From contig CM067529.1 of assembly GCA_034509925.1 (NCBI GenBank), forward strand, positions 8,187,501-8,251,500: DNA of 64,000 nt, given 5' to 3'. A program made the position numbers and the translations under genes. The notes beneath the pieces were generated by a model. It was not told the DNA's origin. It searched no databases and saw nothing but the letters and a program-made list of their open reading frames with translations. Below, piece by piece: positions 45,057 to 57,340 of the stretch. The first letter of the stretch is position 1. Each line of letters opens with the position of its first letter. Origin of the DNA: Hirudinaria manillensis. Lineage: Eukaryota; Annelida; Clitellata; Hirudinida; Hirudinidae.

Positions 45057-46543
45057 GGGTCAAGAGGTTGTAAAGACCAGTTGCTTATAAACAAGATGAT
45101 TGTAAGCACTGCCAAAAGAATGAAGAGGAGTTTAGCAATGGCATGGATTGATTATAAGAAGGCATTCGATAGTGTCCCTCATTCTTGGATTTTGGCGTCA
45201 ATGAAGATGTATGGAGTCCCTGCTAGAATCACCGGTTTTATGGAATGCTCGATGAACGAATGGAAAACCGAACTTATGCTGTATCATCAGTTGGGTTGCA
45301 TAAAAACCAATAGAATAAGCATTAAGAGAGGAATCTTCCAAGGTGACTCTCTCTCACCCCTCCTTTTCTGTTTGGCTTTAGTACCCTTATCAAATATGCT
45401 AAATAAATTTAAAGTAGGATATGAAATAGAACCAAAAAAACAAATATCTCATTTACTTTACATGGATGATCTAAAAATATTTACTAAAACAGAAACCCAA
45501 CTTAACAAGACCCTAACCACTGTAGAAACTTTTACTGATGACAGTTGCATGGAGTTCGATTTAGACAAGTGTGTCATAGCTATGATGAAGAGGGGCAACA
45601 GATGAAAAGTCGAAACAAGCCAATTGACGGTCACAACTCATTTCAGAGCCTTAACGAAGAGGAGAGGTACAAATATCTTGGAATTGATGAGAATGGTGAC
45701 ATTAAACATCCTGAAATGAAGGAGAAAATAGCCAGAGAGTATTACCGTAGGGTGCGTCTCATTCTCAAGTCAGAGTTAAATTCCAAGAACAAGTTATCGG
45801 CAATTAATGCTTTGGCAATTCCAGTGCTCACCTATAGCTTTGGCATAATTGATTGGAGAAAGTCTGAAATCGACAAAATGGATCGCAAGACACGAAAGTT
45901 GCTGACGATGCATGGACTTCATCACCCAAAAGGAGATGTCAGTCGACTCTACATTAAAAGACGCAATGGAGGCCGAGGACTTATCCAACTGATGTCTGCC
46001 TACAGCTGTTCCATGGTTAACTTGAGTGATTATATTGAACAGGGCAAAGACAGGCTCTGTAGTCTTGTCAAAAAGCATGAAGCAGGGAAGGCAAAATATT
46101 CTCTCCTTAAGGAAGCAAAGACAATTAAAAATAGATATCTGTCTTTGCCCACTGTTCAAACATCTGTGAAAGAAATGTTAAAGGACAACATGAAGAAGGA
46201 GAGAATAAATGAATTGAGGGAAAAGCCCATGCATGGACAATTCTTTTGTAACTTAGAAAAGAATTGGGTGGACAAAGAAGCAAGCTGTGCTTGGTTAAGA
46301 AGCGCTGGGCTCAAAGGCGAAACTGAGAGTTTGATCATGGCAGCTCAAGACCAGACACTAAACACACGTTACCATCAACGTATGATATTGAAGCAGCAGA
46401 TAGATGGCAATTACAGGATCTGTGGCAAGGCCCAAGAAACGATAAGCCACATAACGTCGGGTTGCACTGTGTTAGCAGCAACTGAATATTTGCACCGACA
46501 TAATAAGGTGGCCAGTTACATCCACTGGGGTTGTATGCCGTGA
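45057..46543 (+). pseudogene. Dong/R4-like polyprotein, RT palm to zinc knuckle
   Basis: Two overlapping frames (45081-45605 and 45545-46543) carry the palm with YMDD, the thumb (AINALAIPVLTYSFGIIDWR) and the CxxC...HxxxxC knuckle, separated by a frameshift near 45595. Confidence 0.83.
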
Positions 46544-46976
46544 GCTAGGATGGGAAGTTCCAAAGAAATGGTACGAGCACACACCTCAAAGTGTGACGAA
46601 TGTAAAAGATTGCACCATTCTATGGGACTATGCAATTATCACGGACAGGAAAATATTGGCCAACAGACCTGACATTGTCATCCATGACAGGAGATCCAAG
46701 TCTTGCCAGCTAATCGATGTTTCAGTCCCGGACGATAAGAACATCGCGCTCAAAGAAGCTGAAAAAATTAGCAAATACAAGGACCTGGAGTTTGAAATCA
46801 ACCGGATGTGGAGCGTGAAGTCTAAAGTCGTTCCGGTAATTGTAGGAGCGCTCGGAACGCTAAGGAAAGACTTTACAAAGTATGTAGAGTTGATACCAGG
46901 ACGACCAAAGACTTCGGAGATTCAGAAGATCTCCTTACTGGGCACTGCCCACATTCTTCGGAAAGTACTTGGATGA
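46544..46976 (+). pseudogene. Dong/R4-like restriction-like endonuclease domain
   Basis: Reads ELGWEVPKKWYEHTP, then RPDIVIHD and the Asp and Lys positions of the PD-(D/E)XK-like core, ending ILRKVLG. It is out of frame with the preceding part at about 46530. Confidence 0.85.
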
Positions 46977-47052
46977 ATCGCTGAGAGCACTGGTAGTGCT
47001 CAGCATTCATTCATCACCGGCTGTAGGACCGAGAAAAAGAAGGAAAAATGTG

Positions 47053-47054
<2 letters not shown>

Positions 47055-47148
<94 letters not shown>

Positions 47149-47193
47149 AAAAATAATAATAATAATTATTATTATTATTATTATTATTATTAT
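47055..47193. repeat. AAT tract that switches to ATT (inverted microsatellite)
   Basis: About 110 bases of AAT with a few AAA interruptions, then about 28 bases of ATT, giving a sequence that can fold on itself. It separates two LINE 3' ends. Confidence 0.93.
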
Positions 47194-47815
47194 GTTATGA
47201 AGCAAACTTGAGAAGATGGGGTTTACTACCAGCATCGAACCCAGAATCCCGACGATAGAAGGAACCAAAATTCCTGATTTGTGCGCATGGAAAGGCTCCA
47301 CATACGTCGTGTGTGACGTGGCAGTGGCATCGGATATTGCCGACTTGAACAAAATACATGCTTCAAAAGTCGCAAAGTATGACCTTCCGGGAATCCGCCA
47401 ATGGATGAAGGAAAATAATCCGATGCCAGAACAACGGAGTCAGAAAGGTACCATCAACGCCCTGGTCTTGAACTGGAGAGGAGCAATAGCAGAAGAGTCT
47501 TGGAGGGTTTGGAGAAGATTTGGGGTCTCGAGGAGGTTCCTCATGTGGACCTCCATCAAAACGTTGCAGGAGACCCATAAGATTTGGCGAACTTATAAAA
47601 ATAACGCCTGGAGAAGAAAAAAAAAGAAGTTGAATTGAATGACATTTGTGAATGTACAATGACTCGTAAGATCGACTTGAAAGTTCCTTTTTTTGAATGG
47701 TCTGACGGGATTTCCCAGACCCATTGGCGTACCTAAAATTATTGAATCGGATTATGAATTGTATGAATTGATTGCTTTCTGTGAGTTTTTGGCTGGGCTA
47801 ATAAAAGGAAAAAAA
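47194..47815 (+). mobile_element. 5'-truncated LINE with restriction-like endonuclease, in AAT/ATT tract
   Basis: The ORF at 47216-47638 (140 residues) reads KIPDLCAWKGSTYVVCDVAV, then HASKVAKYDLPGIRQWM and LVLNWRGAIAEESW, an R2/NeSL-style endonuclease domain with PD, D and KxxKY positions. A 3' UTR runs to about 47810 and is followed by A(n)AATAATAAC, the start of copy B. It could be a separate insertion, or the 3' end of an element like the one at 16388. Confidence 0.8.
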
Positions 47816-48078
47816 AATAATAATAACATCGTATTATCGCTCGATTAAACAAGTTGAATGTGCCACATTTCGTCGGATAACTGCATTTAAAAAGAGTTTT
47901 AAGTAGCAATTTCAGTTCAAACACGTTTGTTTGAAGATCAGGAAGAATCGTAGGAAGTTGTACAATAAAAACAAGTACAACAGAAAGTTGTACAATACAA
48001 TAAGTTGAAAGTTGAAAAAGTTGAAATTGTATGACCGAGGAGTGCCAGAGGAAGACAAATGTGAATAATAATATATAA

Positions 48079-48446
48079 TCTATATATAAATAAAAATGCA
48101 ATGTGTGTTTGTAACATGCAAATGTTCTCTGAAAGTACTTGACCAATTGCTTTGAAATTTTGACACAACATAGTGCTCGATTAGAGGAGTGTTTGTATAT
48201 AGGTTTCATGTAAATGCCACAACTATATCATGTAAAAATACGCTTTTTTCGAAAATCCGGCCATCTTGTCACGACGACGTCACGGCCTGATCAGTATAAA
48301 TAAACTTTAGCGAGACATTAAAAAGCTCAAACTATCGTAACCCTCAAGCAAATTTGTGAAATTGTAAAAATAAACATATTAGAAAATTTCTTTCTTATAA
48401 AATTAATCAGATTGAGCCACAGCAACGCGTGGTTGGGCACCACTAG
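48079..48446 (+). mobile_element. Short non-autonomous Helitron
   Basis: 368 bases starting TCTATATATAAATAAAA and ending with hairpin GTGGT-TGGGC-ACCAC immediately before CTAG. It is inserted between A and T of ATATATAA/TATAATAATA; copy A shows the intact empty site at about 2265-2275. These are the defining Helitron end features. No Rep/helicase coding sequence. Confidence 0.9.
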
Positions 48447-50487
48447 TATAATAATATAATAGTTGATGATGAAACAAATTCAAAACCAAAACCTAAATTT
48501 TTTTCGTAAAATGTCCTGCAAAACAATCGGATGTTCCCAACATTTGATTCATTGACGAGACAACTTAATCCTGAAACCTTTCAAATTATTATTATGAATT
48601 TATTATTTAATTATAACCAATATTTAGTTTTTAATTTCCGACTTAAGATCTGGAGTCTCCATCTTAAATTTCAACTCATAAAAATAAAATGAGTGATTTT
48701 GAACATCCATTTGTGATGGTTATATGTATGTGTAAATGTATCTTAAATATTGTTGTTGTTGTTGTTGCATTTTTGCAGTGTATGTTGTTGTTGTTGTTGC
48801 CAGTGGAGATCAACAAGAGTTGACATTTGAACTAATTCCATCGGCAGCGAACCAAGCAACTATAAAGCTGCGAGGAGACATAACTTTCTTCCAAATACAA
48901 ATGTTTACGTCACCAGTGCTCGGTCAAGCGTGACCTCTCCTCCATTCCATGTCCTTCAGCAATGGTGATGATGATGATGATGATGACGATGACGACGACG
49001 ATGATGTTTAGATTGGAATGGTTTGATGTCAGACCATCGTCATCATCGCCGTCACTGACAACGCCATCTTTACCATCGAGAAGGTAATTAATGACGTAAG
49101 AAATGCAGTTCGATACTTCCCTTCAAGTGAACGATAATTCATTCTCCTCGTCGATTCTTAAGAAAAATATTTCAAAAAAAAAAGAAGAAAAATCCAAAAC
49201 TTTTTCTACGCACGAGTGATTTCAAAGTACGCGACATAAGTAATATTAATCCCCTTGATATTATCTCGACGCAGGCATCATCATCATCATCATCGTCGTC
49301 GTCATCATCAATGTCTTACATCACTGAGATTTTCTATAAGGTGAAAGATGTCGTGCATACGTATCTTTCTGATTTTTAACAGTAGAACACCCGCCCCAAA
49401 TTTGTAACCTCCATCCATCCGTCCTTGCGTTCACCCATCCATCCATCCATCCATCCGTCCTTGCATTCACCCATCCATCCATCCGTCCGTCCATACATTA
49501 TTTCTGTCTCTATCCCTTCAACCATCCATCTATCCAATGACCCGTTTACACCTATTTATTACAACGAAGAACAAAAAAAACTTTTTCAAATTCCTTCAAA
49601 TTCATTCGTTCATTGTTTTTTTTTTTCATTCCAAGAAGTTCTATTCCAGCACCATTGTCGTCATCGTTATCATCGTCGTCGTGGTGATGATGATGATGTA
49701 AATATCGATTCCATAATTTTAAAGCAAAGCACTTAAGTGAAATCCAAATAGATAATTTAAAAATAATTTTTTTTTAATTTATTAAATTTGATTATCCGCC
49801 ATCAACTGAAGACCTCTTGGGGCTTAGCCAATTAACATGCTAATGAATATTTTAATTAGACGGCTTATAGTAGTCACGTGATGGTTCTTAAAAAGACAGC
49901 GAATCAGAATTCTTCTCACTTCTCGTGACCTTTGACTGACCTCCTACTGCCTCACGTGATCACATTACGTCACTGAAGGACAGGTTCTAGGGCGTGATTT
50001 GCATATTAATGAGGGCACCTACATTTTTTATATTATTTATTTTCATTGTTTCCTGTTTCATTTTTTCTCGAAATTAAATACAAAATTATTCCGTTAATGG
50101 GATGACGAATGTTTTACGAATCCTGTAATTTGGGCACGGTTAACACTTTTTATATTAAAATGGTCACTTTAATTTTATCGATCATTTGTTGTGAATATTT
50201 AGTTTGTCCTTGATTTTTAAATTTGTTAATCGAATAATTAATTATAATTATTTAATTCCAATAAATTAATTATAATAAATTAATCCACAGTTCAAAACAT
50301 AAGCCTCTCTGTCGATCACTTTGTTCATCTTTTGATTTCTTGAAACAATTGAAAACAGAAAGTGAAACTCGACCCGAATTTTTATCTTTCATGTCTTAAT
50401 GAAAAGAATTTCAAATTGGTATCAAAAGTAAAAATAATAAGGAATTATTTCTTATTATATCTGATTCCAACAAAAATAATATTTATA

Positions 50488-51194
50488 CAGTAAAGTCTCG
50501 TTACTATGCCACCCTCGCTTTTATGCCACTTTTGCTCGGTCCCGAAAAATTCAATACAAAATAAATTTACTATTCCACCCCAACCCTCGCCACCAGGGTC
50601 TGACAATGTCTATCTAACCCTTGAAGTTAAAGACATATTTCTAGTTGGGGAAAGTAATTAAGAGACATTACCCTGTATTTTTAAGATTTGATCAGGTTAA
50701 TACTTTTCCAGGACTTGTTGGTGAGGAATGATTAAAGAAGGTGATGGAATATTACATGGAATTTGATTGGTGGAATGGGTAAAGTTGACTGGGAGTGTAA
50801 TTAGGAAATGGAGTGAATGTCGAGATTTTATGTAAGAATTGCGAGTTGAAATGATTAGCAAATGTCAGCTCAGAAACGCAAGCGAACGGTTGGCTGGACA
50901 ATTTCAAGAAGCGCCACGACATCACGTTCAAAACAGTGCAGGGTGAAGCTGAAGCGGCGGTCGCAAGTCTGGTGTAATGCAAGAGTGCGATCGGCTAGAC
51001 AACGAGATTTGCCGAAAGGAGATGCGATAGCCAACGATTATGAGAGCTTTAGACTGAGTTGATGGGTAACTTGAGAAAATAAAGCCGTTTTTATTTGATA
51101 AAATAAGATCATTTTTACAAACCCTCGTTACTATGCCACTCTCGCTACTAAGCCACTCGGTCCTGAAGGGTGGCATAGTAGCGAGACTTGACTT
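50488..51194 (+). mobile_element. pogo/Tigger-type deletion derivative with TIRs (copy B)
   Basis: Same element and TA flanks as 4758-5479, with extra substitutions in both TIRs (CAGTAAAG at the left, GACTTTA at the right) and small internal deletions. Confidence 0.78.
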
Positions 51195-51889
51195 TATTAA
51201 AAAAAAGTAGATTTCATAAAACAAAAATCATTTTCATTAAATCAATTATTTTTAAAAAGGTTAATATTTAAGTAAAAATTTCTTGTATTTAAAAATTAAA
51301 TGCAGAATTTCATAAAAAACGAAGTTTAACAATCCTAGTAACAGAATATATATTTTTACGTGAATTTAGAGCTTTTTTTCTTTAATATTTCAACTCCGAA
51401 TACTTAAATAAATTCAATTATTTACGGTAAAAAATTTAAAATTCCAAGAAAAGCGCCAATCAATTGAAATAAAACAAAGTCATGAAATGTTGATGGCTTT
51501 AATGAATGAGAACAAATGGTCATAGAAGAATTAACTCTATTTATTCAGTTTATTGTATTTATTGGAATTTAATTAAATTATTCATAATAGAATTCTAAAA
51601 TGAAATAATTCATGACTGGGACCGTGAAAGGCAAGACACGTCCTAATGAGGAGAAGCTAACAACGCATCAATCGATTTATTGATGAAGAAGAACGCATAA
51701 CAACGACCAAACAATGATGAAAATAATAATTAATAATAATATTAATATTAATAATAATAACAATAATAATATTAATAATAACCATTTTTACTAGTCAGGA
51801 AACAGCTTTGCTTACATTAATGTTAATGTGTCACCCATGACAAATTTTTACGCGATTATAATGTATAATATAATCAATTATTTCTGGAA

Positions 51890-51930
51890 TAATATAATAT
51901 AATATAGTATAATATAATATAATAATAAAA
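51890..51930. repeat. Short ATAAT tract, allele of the 7710-8016 expansion
   Basis: About eight ATAAT-like units with one change, flanked by the same unique sequences as the long tract in copy A. Confidence 0.9.
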
Positions 51931-52696
51931 GTTATGGTAATCACTTTTTAAGTTGCATTTGATCGCATCAAAAAGGCTGAAAGCCGTCATGAATTCGATG
52001 AAAACTCCCTCTGAAGAGTCCGATTCTATTCTTCAGAGTTGTCGTTGTTTCTAAGCAAGCACCAAACACGTGGCAACAATTTCTTTTGTTTTTTTTTGCA
52101 CGATGATAATTCATTCTATTCTGTTTAAACCTTCATTGTTTGTTTATTTAAAGGTTTTATTGTCTGCCGCCATATTTATTTAAGATATTTAAACATATTT
52201 AACAACATTTAAAGTTAAATTAGAAATATATGAAATATTCGCAAACAGAAAACAGATTCATTCGATAAAAACTTATTAAATCCAGTCCTGAAGAGTTTGC
52301 AGCCATGGAAACGATGCATGAATTCATCCAGTTGTTTCATTTCAACTGCCTTTTTCGTAATTCATCCGGGTCGATTAATTTGAATTTTAAGAATAAAGAA
52401 TTTAAAGAATTTAAAGTTTTTTCTTTCGACTTAATGTAAAAGACACTTTGATTTTATATGAAATGTTTTATCGGTTATTAAAGTCATTTTAATGAATTCA
52501 TAAAAATCAAAAAGTGGTTTACGGTGGAGCCATTCTTACTATGTTTTATTAAAAGCTCTAAGTAATATTCTGATATTTGTAACGCTAAAAGATGTAAAAC
52601 TAATTCAAAGCAAAGCAATCTTGAAATTGATTTTCAAATCCCATTTTTGTCCGAATGCCACACCTTTTGAACTCTCAACGTTTAATGATCGCCTTC

Positions 52697-54040
52697 TTAG
52701 AACTTCTCGTAGGATACTCCAAAAGGTGCCATCCACGTCCAAGTTGAAACGTTTATCCTCGAAGGGAAAGGATCTGCAAACTTGGAAAAGTAACAGATTC
52801 GCGTTGTGACTTGAAAGTTCAAAGCCGTGCATGAACCTCTGTACATGGAGATGCATCTCATCAGACATTCTGTATTGCTTCTCACCACAACGTTTACAGT
52901 GGAATTCGACCAACCGATCCAAGCGTTCGAGATGCGACTATTTTTAAAAATCTGCCACTGCTTCACTGGTGAACTCTCTGCGAAAACATAAAATATTTGA
53001 TAAAATATGAAAATTATTTGAATAATAATATTTTATGTTATAAAATATATTACATTACATTAAATATTTATAAAATAATTTATATTATAATTCAGTGGTA
53101 AACTTAAATTCATACAAGCATTTTATTTATAAACAATTTCTAATTGCCAAAATACAAGTTGATTTAAATACTTATAATTACTACATTAAAAACGGATTTC
53201 TGTTCTTGGTAAATGTCAATTATTATGTTTTACTAAATAAATAAATGTAATTTATGTTTTACTAGTTTTAATCTACATTTTACTAATTTTAATCTATGTT
53301 TTTTGTTGAATTTAATTTAATTTATGTATATAATAACTCTAAAGTAAACATTGAAACCTTCCATAGCCATCCCGAGAACCTCCAATTCGCAAATGTTCAG
53401 GAAACCAGGTGACTTCTCGTATTGTTGTGTAATAAGATACCTGCCGATTGGGTATCCGTAAGCACAAAAGAAATCGAATCTGTCAATGCTACCATCGCTG
53501 TTCATTGAAATTTTCCCGCAATTGCTTCCAGGTCTCGGGGTGTAGATTCTCGGATCTTTGTCAGTCATGGTTACGGTGGCATTGTACAAGCTGTTGTGGG
53601 CCTTCAGACTTTTAATGACTGAAATTTTCAATTAAATTTAAATTAAATACACATTTAAAATCATATATTTAAAAGATAGATATTGAAACGAATTCTTAAG
53701 TTAAACGAATTCCTGTTTTACGTGAACTCCAGTAAGGCAATTTGAAGACCATCCTAGGTACGTAGTGGGAACTTCCAAAATCCACTGCAAACCAACTCGG
53801 CTCTCCGTGGGTCGTCGTATTCGACGAGATGAAACATTGGCTGTCAGCGGTTTTGCTGGAGCTGTACTGAATCCCGTCGATGGCCAATTGAGGAACGGCT
53901 TTAGGAGAGTACAGGGGAGTACTACTGAGAGCAGTTTTGTTCAAAGCGATGTTCAAAAAGATTGCTTCACCATCTCGAATAAAAACGGAGATAAGCACAC
54001 AAACTACAAGATGCCACATTTTGCGCAGTTCTTTTGGCAA
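52697..54040 (-). CDS. Secreted F5/8-type (fucolectin-like) plus PAN/Apple domain protein, copy B
   Basis: Exons 54040-53722, 53618 to about 53357, and 52977-52697, with the same splice sites and phases as copy A. Changes include Lys4Glu, Asp/Val in the signal peptide, Val/Ala in the VIDG/AIDG turn and Asn/Ser near SSKTADSQC. Cysteines and fold signatures are kept in both copies and no stop appears, so both look able to code. For domain description see the copy at 11396-12719. Confidence 0.75.
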
Positions 54041-54464
54041 TTTTTGAATTGAGGTTTTAAATATGGAAAATTCATTGAAATTTCAGTGAAAGATTTTACA
54101 TTTCAACGTCTTAAAGTGAAACTTTCTGTCAGTTTTCTTAAGTTATGCTGACGTGTCAACAAGTGCTCGTCAAAAGTCGGAAATATCAGAGAATACTTTC
54201 GAAAAAGATGGATTAAATTCTATTTCACAGAATTTAAAATTATTTATTGGCATTAAAATTAATTTTTGCTGTAAAGTCAGAATCGAAATAACTTATGCAT
54301 TCAGATACAGGAATGTTTCAAGCTTTGTATTTATTTTCCAGCTAATATCATACCTAATAGGTCCGGCTCGACACGATACAATAAAATAAATTAACCTTAT
54401 TAACTTTCAAGCAGGTCTCTGAGAAAGATATGAGATAAAATATTTCTTGAAAATTTGCTATAAA

Positions 54465-54680
54465 ATAGTCCACCGTCATGTTAAAACGTAGCATTCCACA
54501 ATTCCCTACGTTTGTAGCCTGAAGAACGAGTAGTCATCCCCTTCGCTTACGCCAAGAGAAGTGTTCCACCAGTCACAGGTGGAGCATTTCTTCATCAACC
54601 GAATTATCAAACCCTGGAACTCACTACCATATGATGTCATTAATTCCTCAGCATTTTATCGCTTTAAAAATGTGCGTTTC
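54465..54680 (+). mobile_element. Degenerate LINE polymerase C-terminal remnant (copy B)
   Basis: Duplicate of the relic at 13130-13350 (RIIKPWNSLP-like reading, with Ile/Asn changes). Here it is interrupted near 54660 by a different short sequence (ATTCAGGCGAGGGGTTCGCC). Confidence 0.55.
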
Positions 54681-55552
54681 ATATTCAGGCGAGGGGTTCG
54701 CCCGTGCCTTATGTAATAATAATAATATCCAAACCTCAATAACCTCCTCTCCATTAAGTGAACTTAATTTTCTGTTGACAAATTCTATACAATTTTGCTG
54801 ATAGTAATAAATGAAACTATCTTGATAACTTCCACCCAAGTAAACATCACCAATGAAAATACATTTGATTTTTAATGGGTTTTCATATTTTACGTGCCAC
54901 CGACCCATCCATCCGGGCACTCACCAACCTATCCACTCACCCAAGTGGTCATCGGATGATCCTTCATTTTGTTTAGAAAAATGAATAAAAATAAAATTAT
55001 CAGCTCAGTCACTAGTCATAGCTAGCGTCTCAGTTACGAAAACCTTAGTTTAATGTGTAATGTGTAAATCACAGAATTTAAAATTATTTATTGGCATTAA
55101 AATTAAAAAAATTAATTTACAATTGCAAAGCGTCGTAATATGTAACGTTCGTAACCCATCCTGTCCTTCGCTTTATAGATGAGAGCGGGTTAAGAAATGT
55201 CCTCAAATCCTATCTGGGTATCTATAAAGCACTCGAATGATTCTCGAACAATCTACAAAATCAAATGGAATTCATCACATAAATGTTAATAAAAATTAAT
55301 AAAAGGTGAACATAATTTTAATCAACGTAATTTAACAATTTAATGTAACTTAAAAATATTTTAAAATATCGAACGATCAAAGAAGCCGAAACTAAGCGCA
55401 TCTAAGCCGACCCGGTGACGTCAAAAGAGACAAACCTTTCTCAAACGAATTAAATTTTGAATTTCTCGCCGTTGTAAACAAATCAACGAGGTGTTTCAAA
55501 GACGACTACTTATGCTGACTACATCGTCGTAGTCATCGTCGTCATCATCATC

Positions 55553-57340
55553 ATGTATTCGAGGAAAGTATCGAAAAAGCATTCCCTAGACTTGTGTGAC
55601 TCCGTTCCTCCATCATTCCCTGACAGCATTTCTAAGGATATATTGAGTCGTTACAAGTCCAAGAAGACCAAGAAATTGATAAATGCCTCGAAGATCATCA
55701 AAGATTTCGGAGAAGGAAACAAGAGCGTCTTCGGTGAACGGATCCTCGGATGTCTGAAAGAATCGACGAAAGATGCCAAGATTTTGTTCAACTTAAAGGC
55801 AGCCAACAGGAGTAACATGCCTCCCATAAATCAACAATTAGAAAATCTTCTCATTCAGTTCTACCGCATTTCCGACATACGCAACATCCTGATGGCACAC
55901 GAAGTGATGCCACAGGCGATTGCAATCAAACGAGAGGAGACCGTCGAGTCTATAATTTCAGATGAATCTGTGGACAAAGTCATAAGCAGGACGAAAGGTT
56001 TTTTGGACGAATTCGTGGAATCGACGTGGGTTTCGTTGAACGTTGTTAAAGTATTCGATTTTGTCGAGAACATTTCGAACGCCTATTCCAGAGAATTGTT
56101 TACTGACGGGGAAGACGTGGAAGGGAGCGATTACGATATCGAGGTGAAAGATATCGTCTCTGTTGCTGCTAAAAGCGCTTCTAAGGAAATGAATTTTAAA
56201 TATGCAAGCGCTAAAAAATCAGAAATGGTTAACACTGGTCGACAATCGTCGAGTGATGTGACAAAAGTCAATTTCAGTTCTGTCGAGAAACTCCTGAAAC
56301 TGAAATGTCCGGACTGCAGGTACAACTTCATCAGCGACAAGAGCAAGACGTTTTTCGCCGTTCTGGACAACATGAGAGGCAATCAAGGTTTGTCGCACCA
56401 ATATTTGTCCAATTTTCTGAGAACGCTTTTTAGGAAACTGAAACGCGATCCTCAGATGGAGTACTTTCTTCTTAATAACCAAACGAACTTCAAAAACGCA
56501 ACGGATTTCATAAGCGAATTTGAGTGCTTGAAAAACATTTGCGAGAAGAAGTTAAGCATGAATCCGGTGGAAGATTTTGCCAGGAAGATGTACATCAAGC
56601 ATTCCGTCAATAGAAGCATGGATTACAAAAAATTGTCGATCGTTCTTGAAAACGAAAAGAAAAGAGTTATTCGAGACAGAAGAAACAAACTGAAAGTACT
56701 GGATGAGAACATTCGACATTTCAGAATGGAAGCCGATATGGCACAGAAACTGCTCGCAGAAACTCTGTCTCGAATCAAAGACGAACACCGTTACCATCTG
56801 AAAGTGATGGAGTCAGAAATAGATGAGAAACTTTCAATTCGTGATCAAATCTCAATTCTCGAGAAATCGGTCATTCAGACGAGAAACGACAATTGGAGCA
56901 GAGAGAGCGAGTTGAGGGAGACCAAGTACAAGATCAACGAGGAAATCGAAGAGATGAAGAAAAAATTATACACTTCCTTTACTAAACTGGATTCTGAGAT
57001 AGCAGATGCGGCCATGGACTTTGACAAGCAACAAATGGCCATGAAAGACATGGAAGACAGGTATCATCCGCTCATCAAGGCGTTCCATAAAATACAAACG
57101 GAAGCTTTGGTGAAGCTGAACAAGGAAGAAGGTGCCATCAGAGATGCTGCACTCAAGAACACGTCTGCAATAAAAATCCAGAACTGGTGGAGAAGTTACC
57201 GCATAAAAAAGAAGGGTGCCGCAGGAAAGAAGAAACTCCAGTCTCTCGCTCGCCAATCCGTCCGTCCTTCCATCCGTCCCTCTGCCCGACCTTCCGCCCG
57301 TCCCTCCGCCCGTCCTTCCATCCGTCCTTCCGTTCGATAG
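55553..57340 (+). CDS. DRC10: DRC10 (IQCD)-like dynein regulatory complex protein, copy B paralogue
   Basis: Intronless ORF of 595 residues, the duplicate of 14196-15935. About 13 residue differences fall in the first two thirds (for example Lys-Val/Gly-Phe, Asp/Glu and Val/Ala changes around 120-240), while the last coiled coil and IQ-like region (about 360-565) are essentially identical even at the nucleotide level. The tail is longer by 16 residues because a 12-base repeat coding for RPSA/RPSI is expanded. The frame is intact, so the gene is probably functional in cilia or sperm tails. Confidence 0.82.
   Translation: MYSRKVSKKHSLDLCDSVPPSFPDSISKDILSRYKSKKTKKLINASKIIKDFGEGNKSVFGERILGCLKESTKDAKILFNLKAANRSNMPPINQQLENLLIQFYRISDIRNILMAHEVMPQAIAIKREETVESIISDESVDKVISRTKGFLDEFVESTWVSLNVVKVFDFVENISNAYSRELFTDGEDVEGSDYDIEVKDIVSVAAKSASKEMNFKYASAKKSEMVNTGRQSSSDVTKVNFSSVEKLLKLKCPDCRYNFISDKSKTFFAVLDNMRGNQGLSHQYLSNFLRTLFRKLKRDPQMEYFLLNNQTNFKNATDFISEFECLKNICEKKLSMNPVEDFARKMYIKHSVNRSMDYKKLSIVLENEKKRVIRDRRNKLKVLDENIRHFRMEADMAQKLLAETLSRIKDEHRYHLKVMESEIDEKLSIRDQISILEKSVIQTRNDNWSRESELRETKYKINEEIEEMKKKLYTSFTKLDSEIADAAMDFDKQQMAMKDMEDRYHPLIKAFHKIQTEALVKLNKEEGAIRDAALKNTSAIKIQNWWRSYRIKKKGAAGKKKLQSLARQSVRPSIRPSARPSARPSARPSIRPSVR

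Larger units (their letters stand above)
42839..47054 (+). mobile_element. Dong/R4-like LINE, near full length, inserted in an AAT microsatellite
   Basis: 5' UTR about 42839-43427. Polyprotein 43428-46976 with three interruptions: a TGA at 45054-45056 within KGCQ-stop-GSRGCKDQ, a shift near 45595, and a shift near 46530. RT motifs: NYRPITCLPILYKLL, WIDYKKAFDSVPHSW, GIFQGDSLSPLLF, LLYMDDLKIF. The zinc knuckle is CGKAQETISHITSGC. The restriction-like endonuclease is RPDIVIHDRRSKSCQLIDVS then EAEKISKYKDLE. Single-ORF RT plus C-terminal endonuclease and insertion between AAT runs is the known habit of Dong-type elements. Confidence 0.9.
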
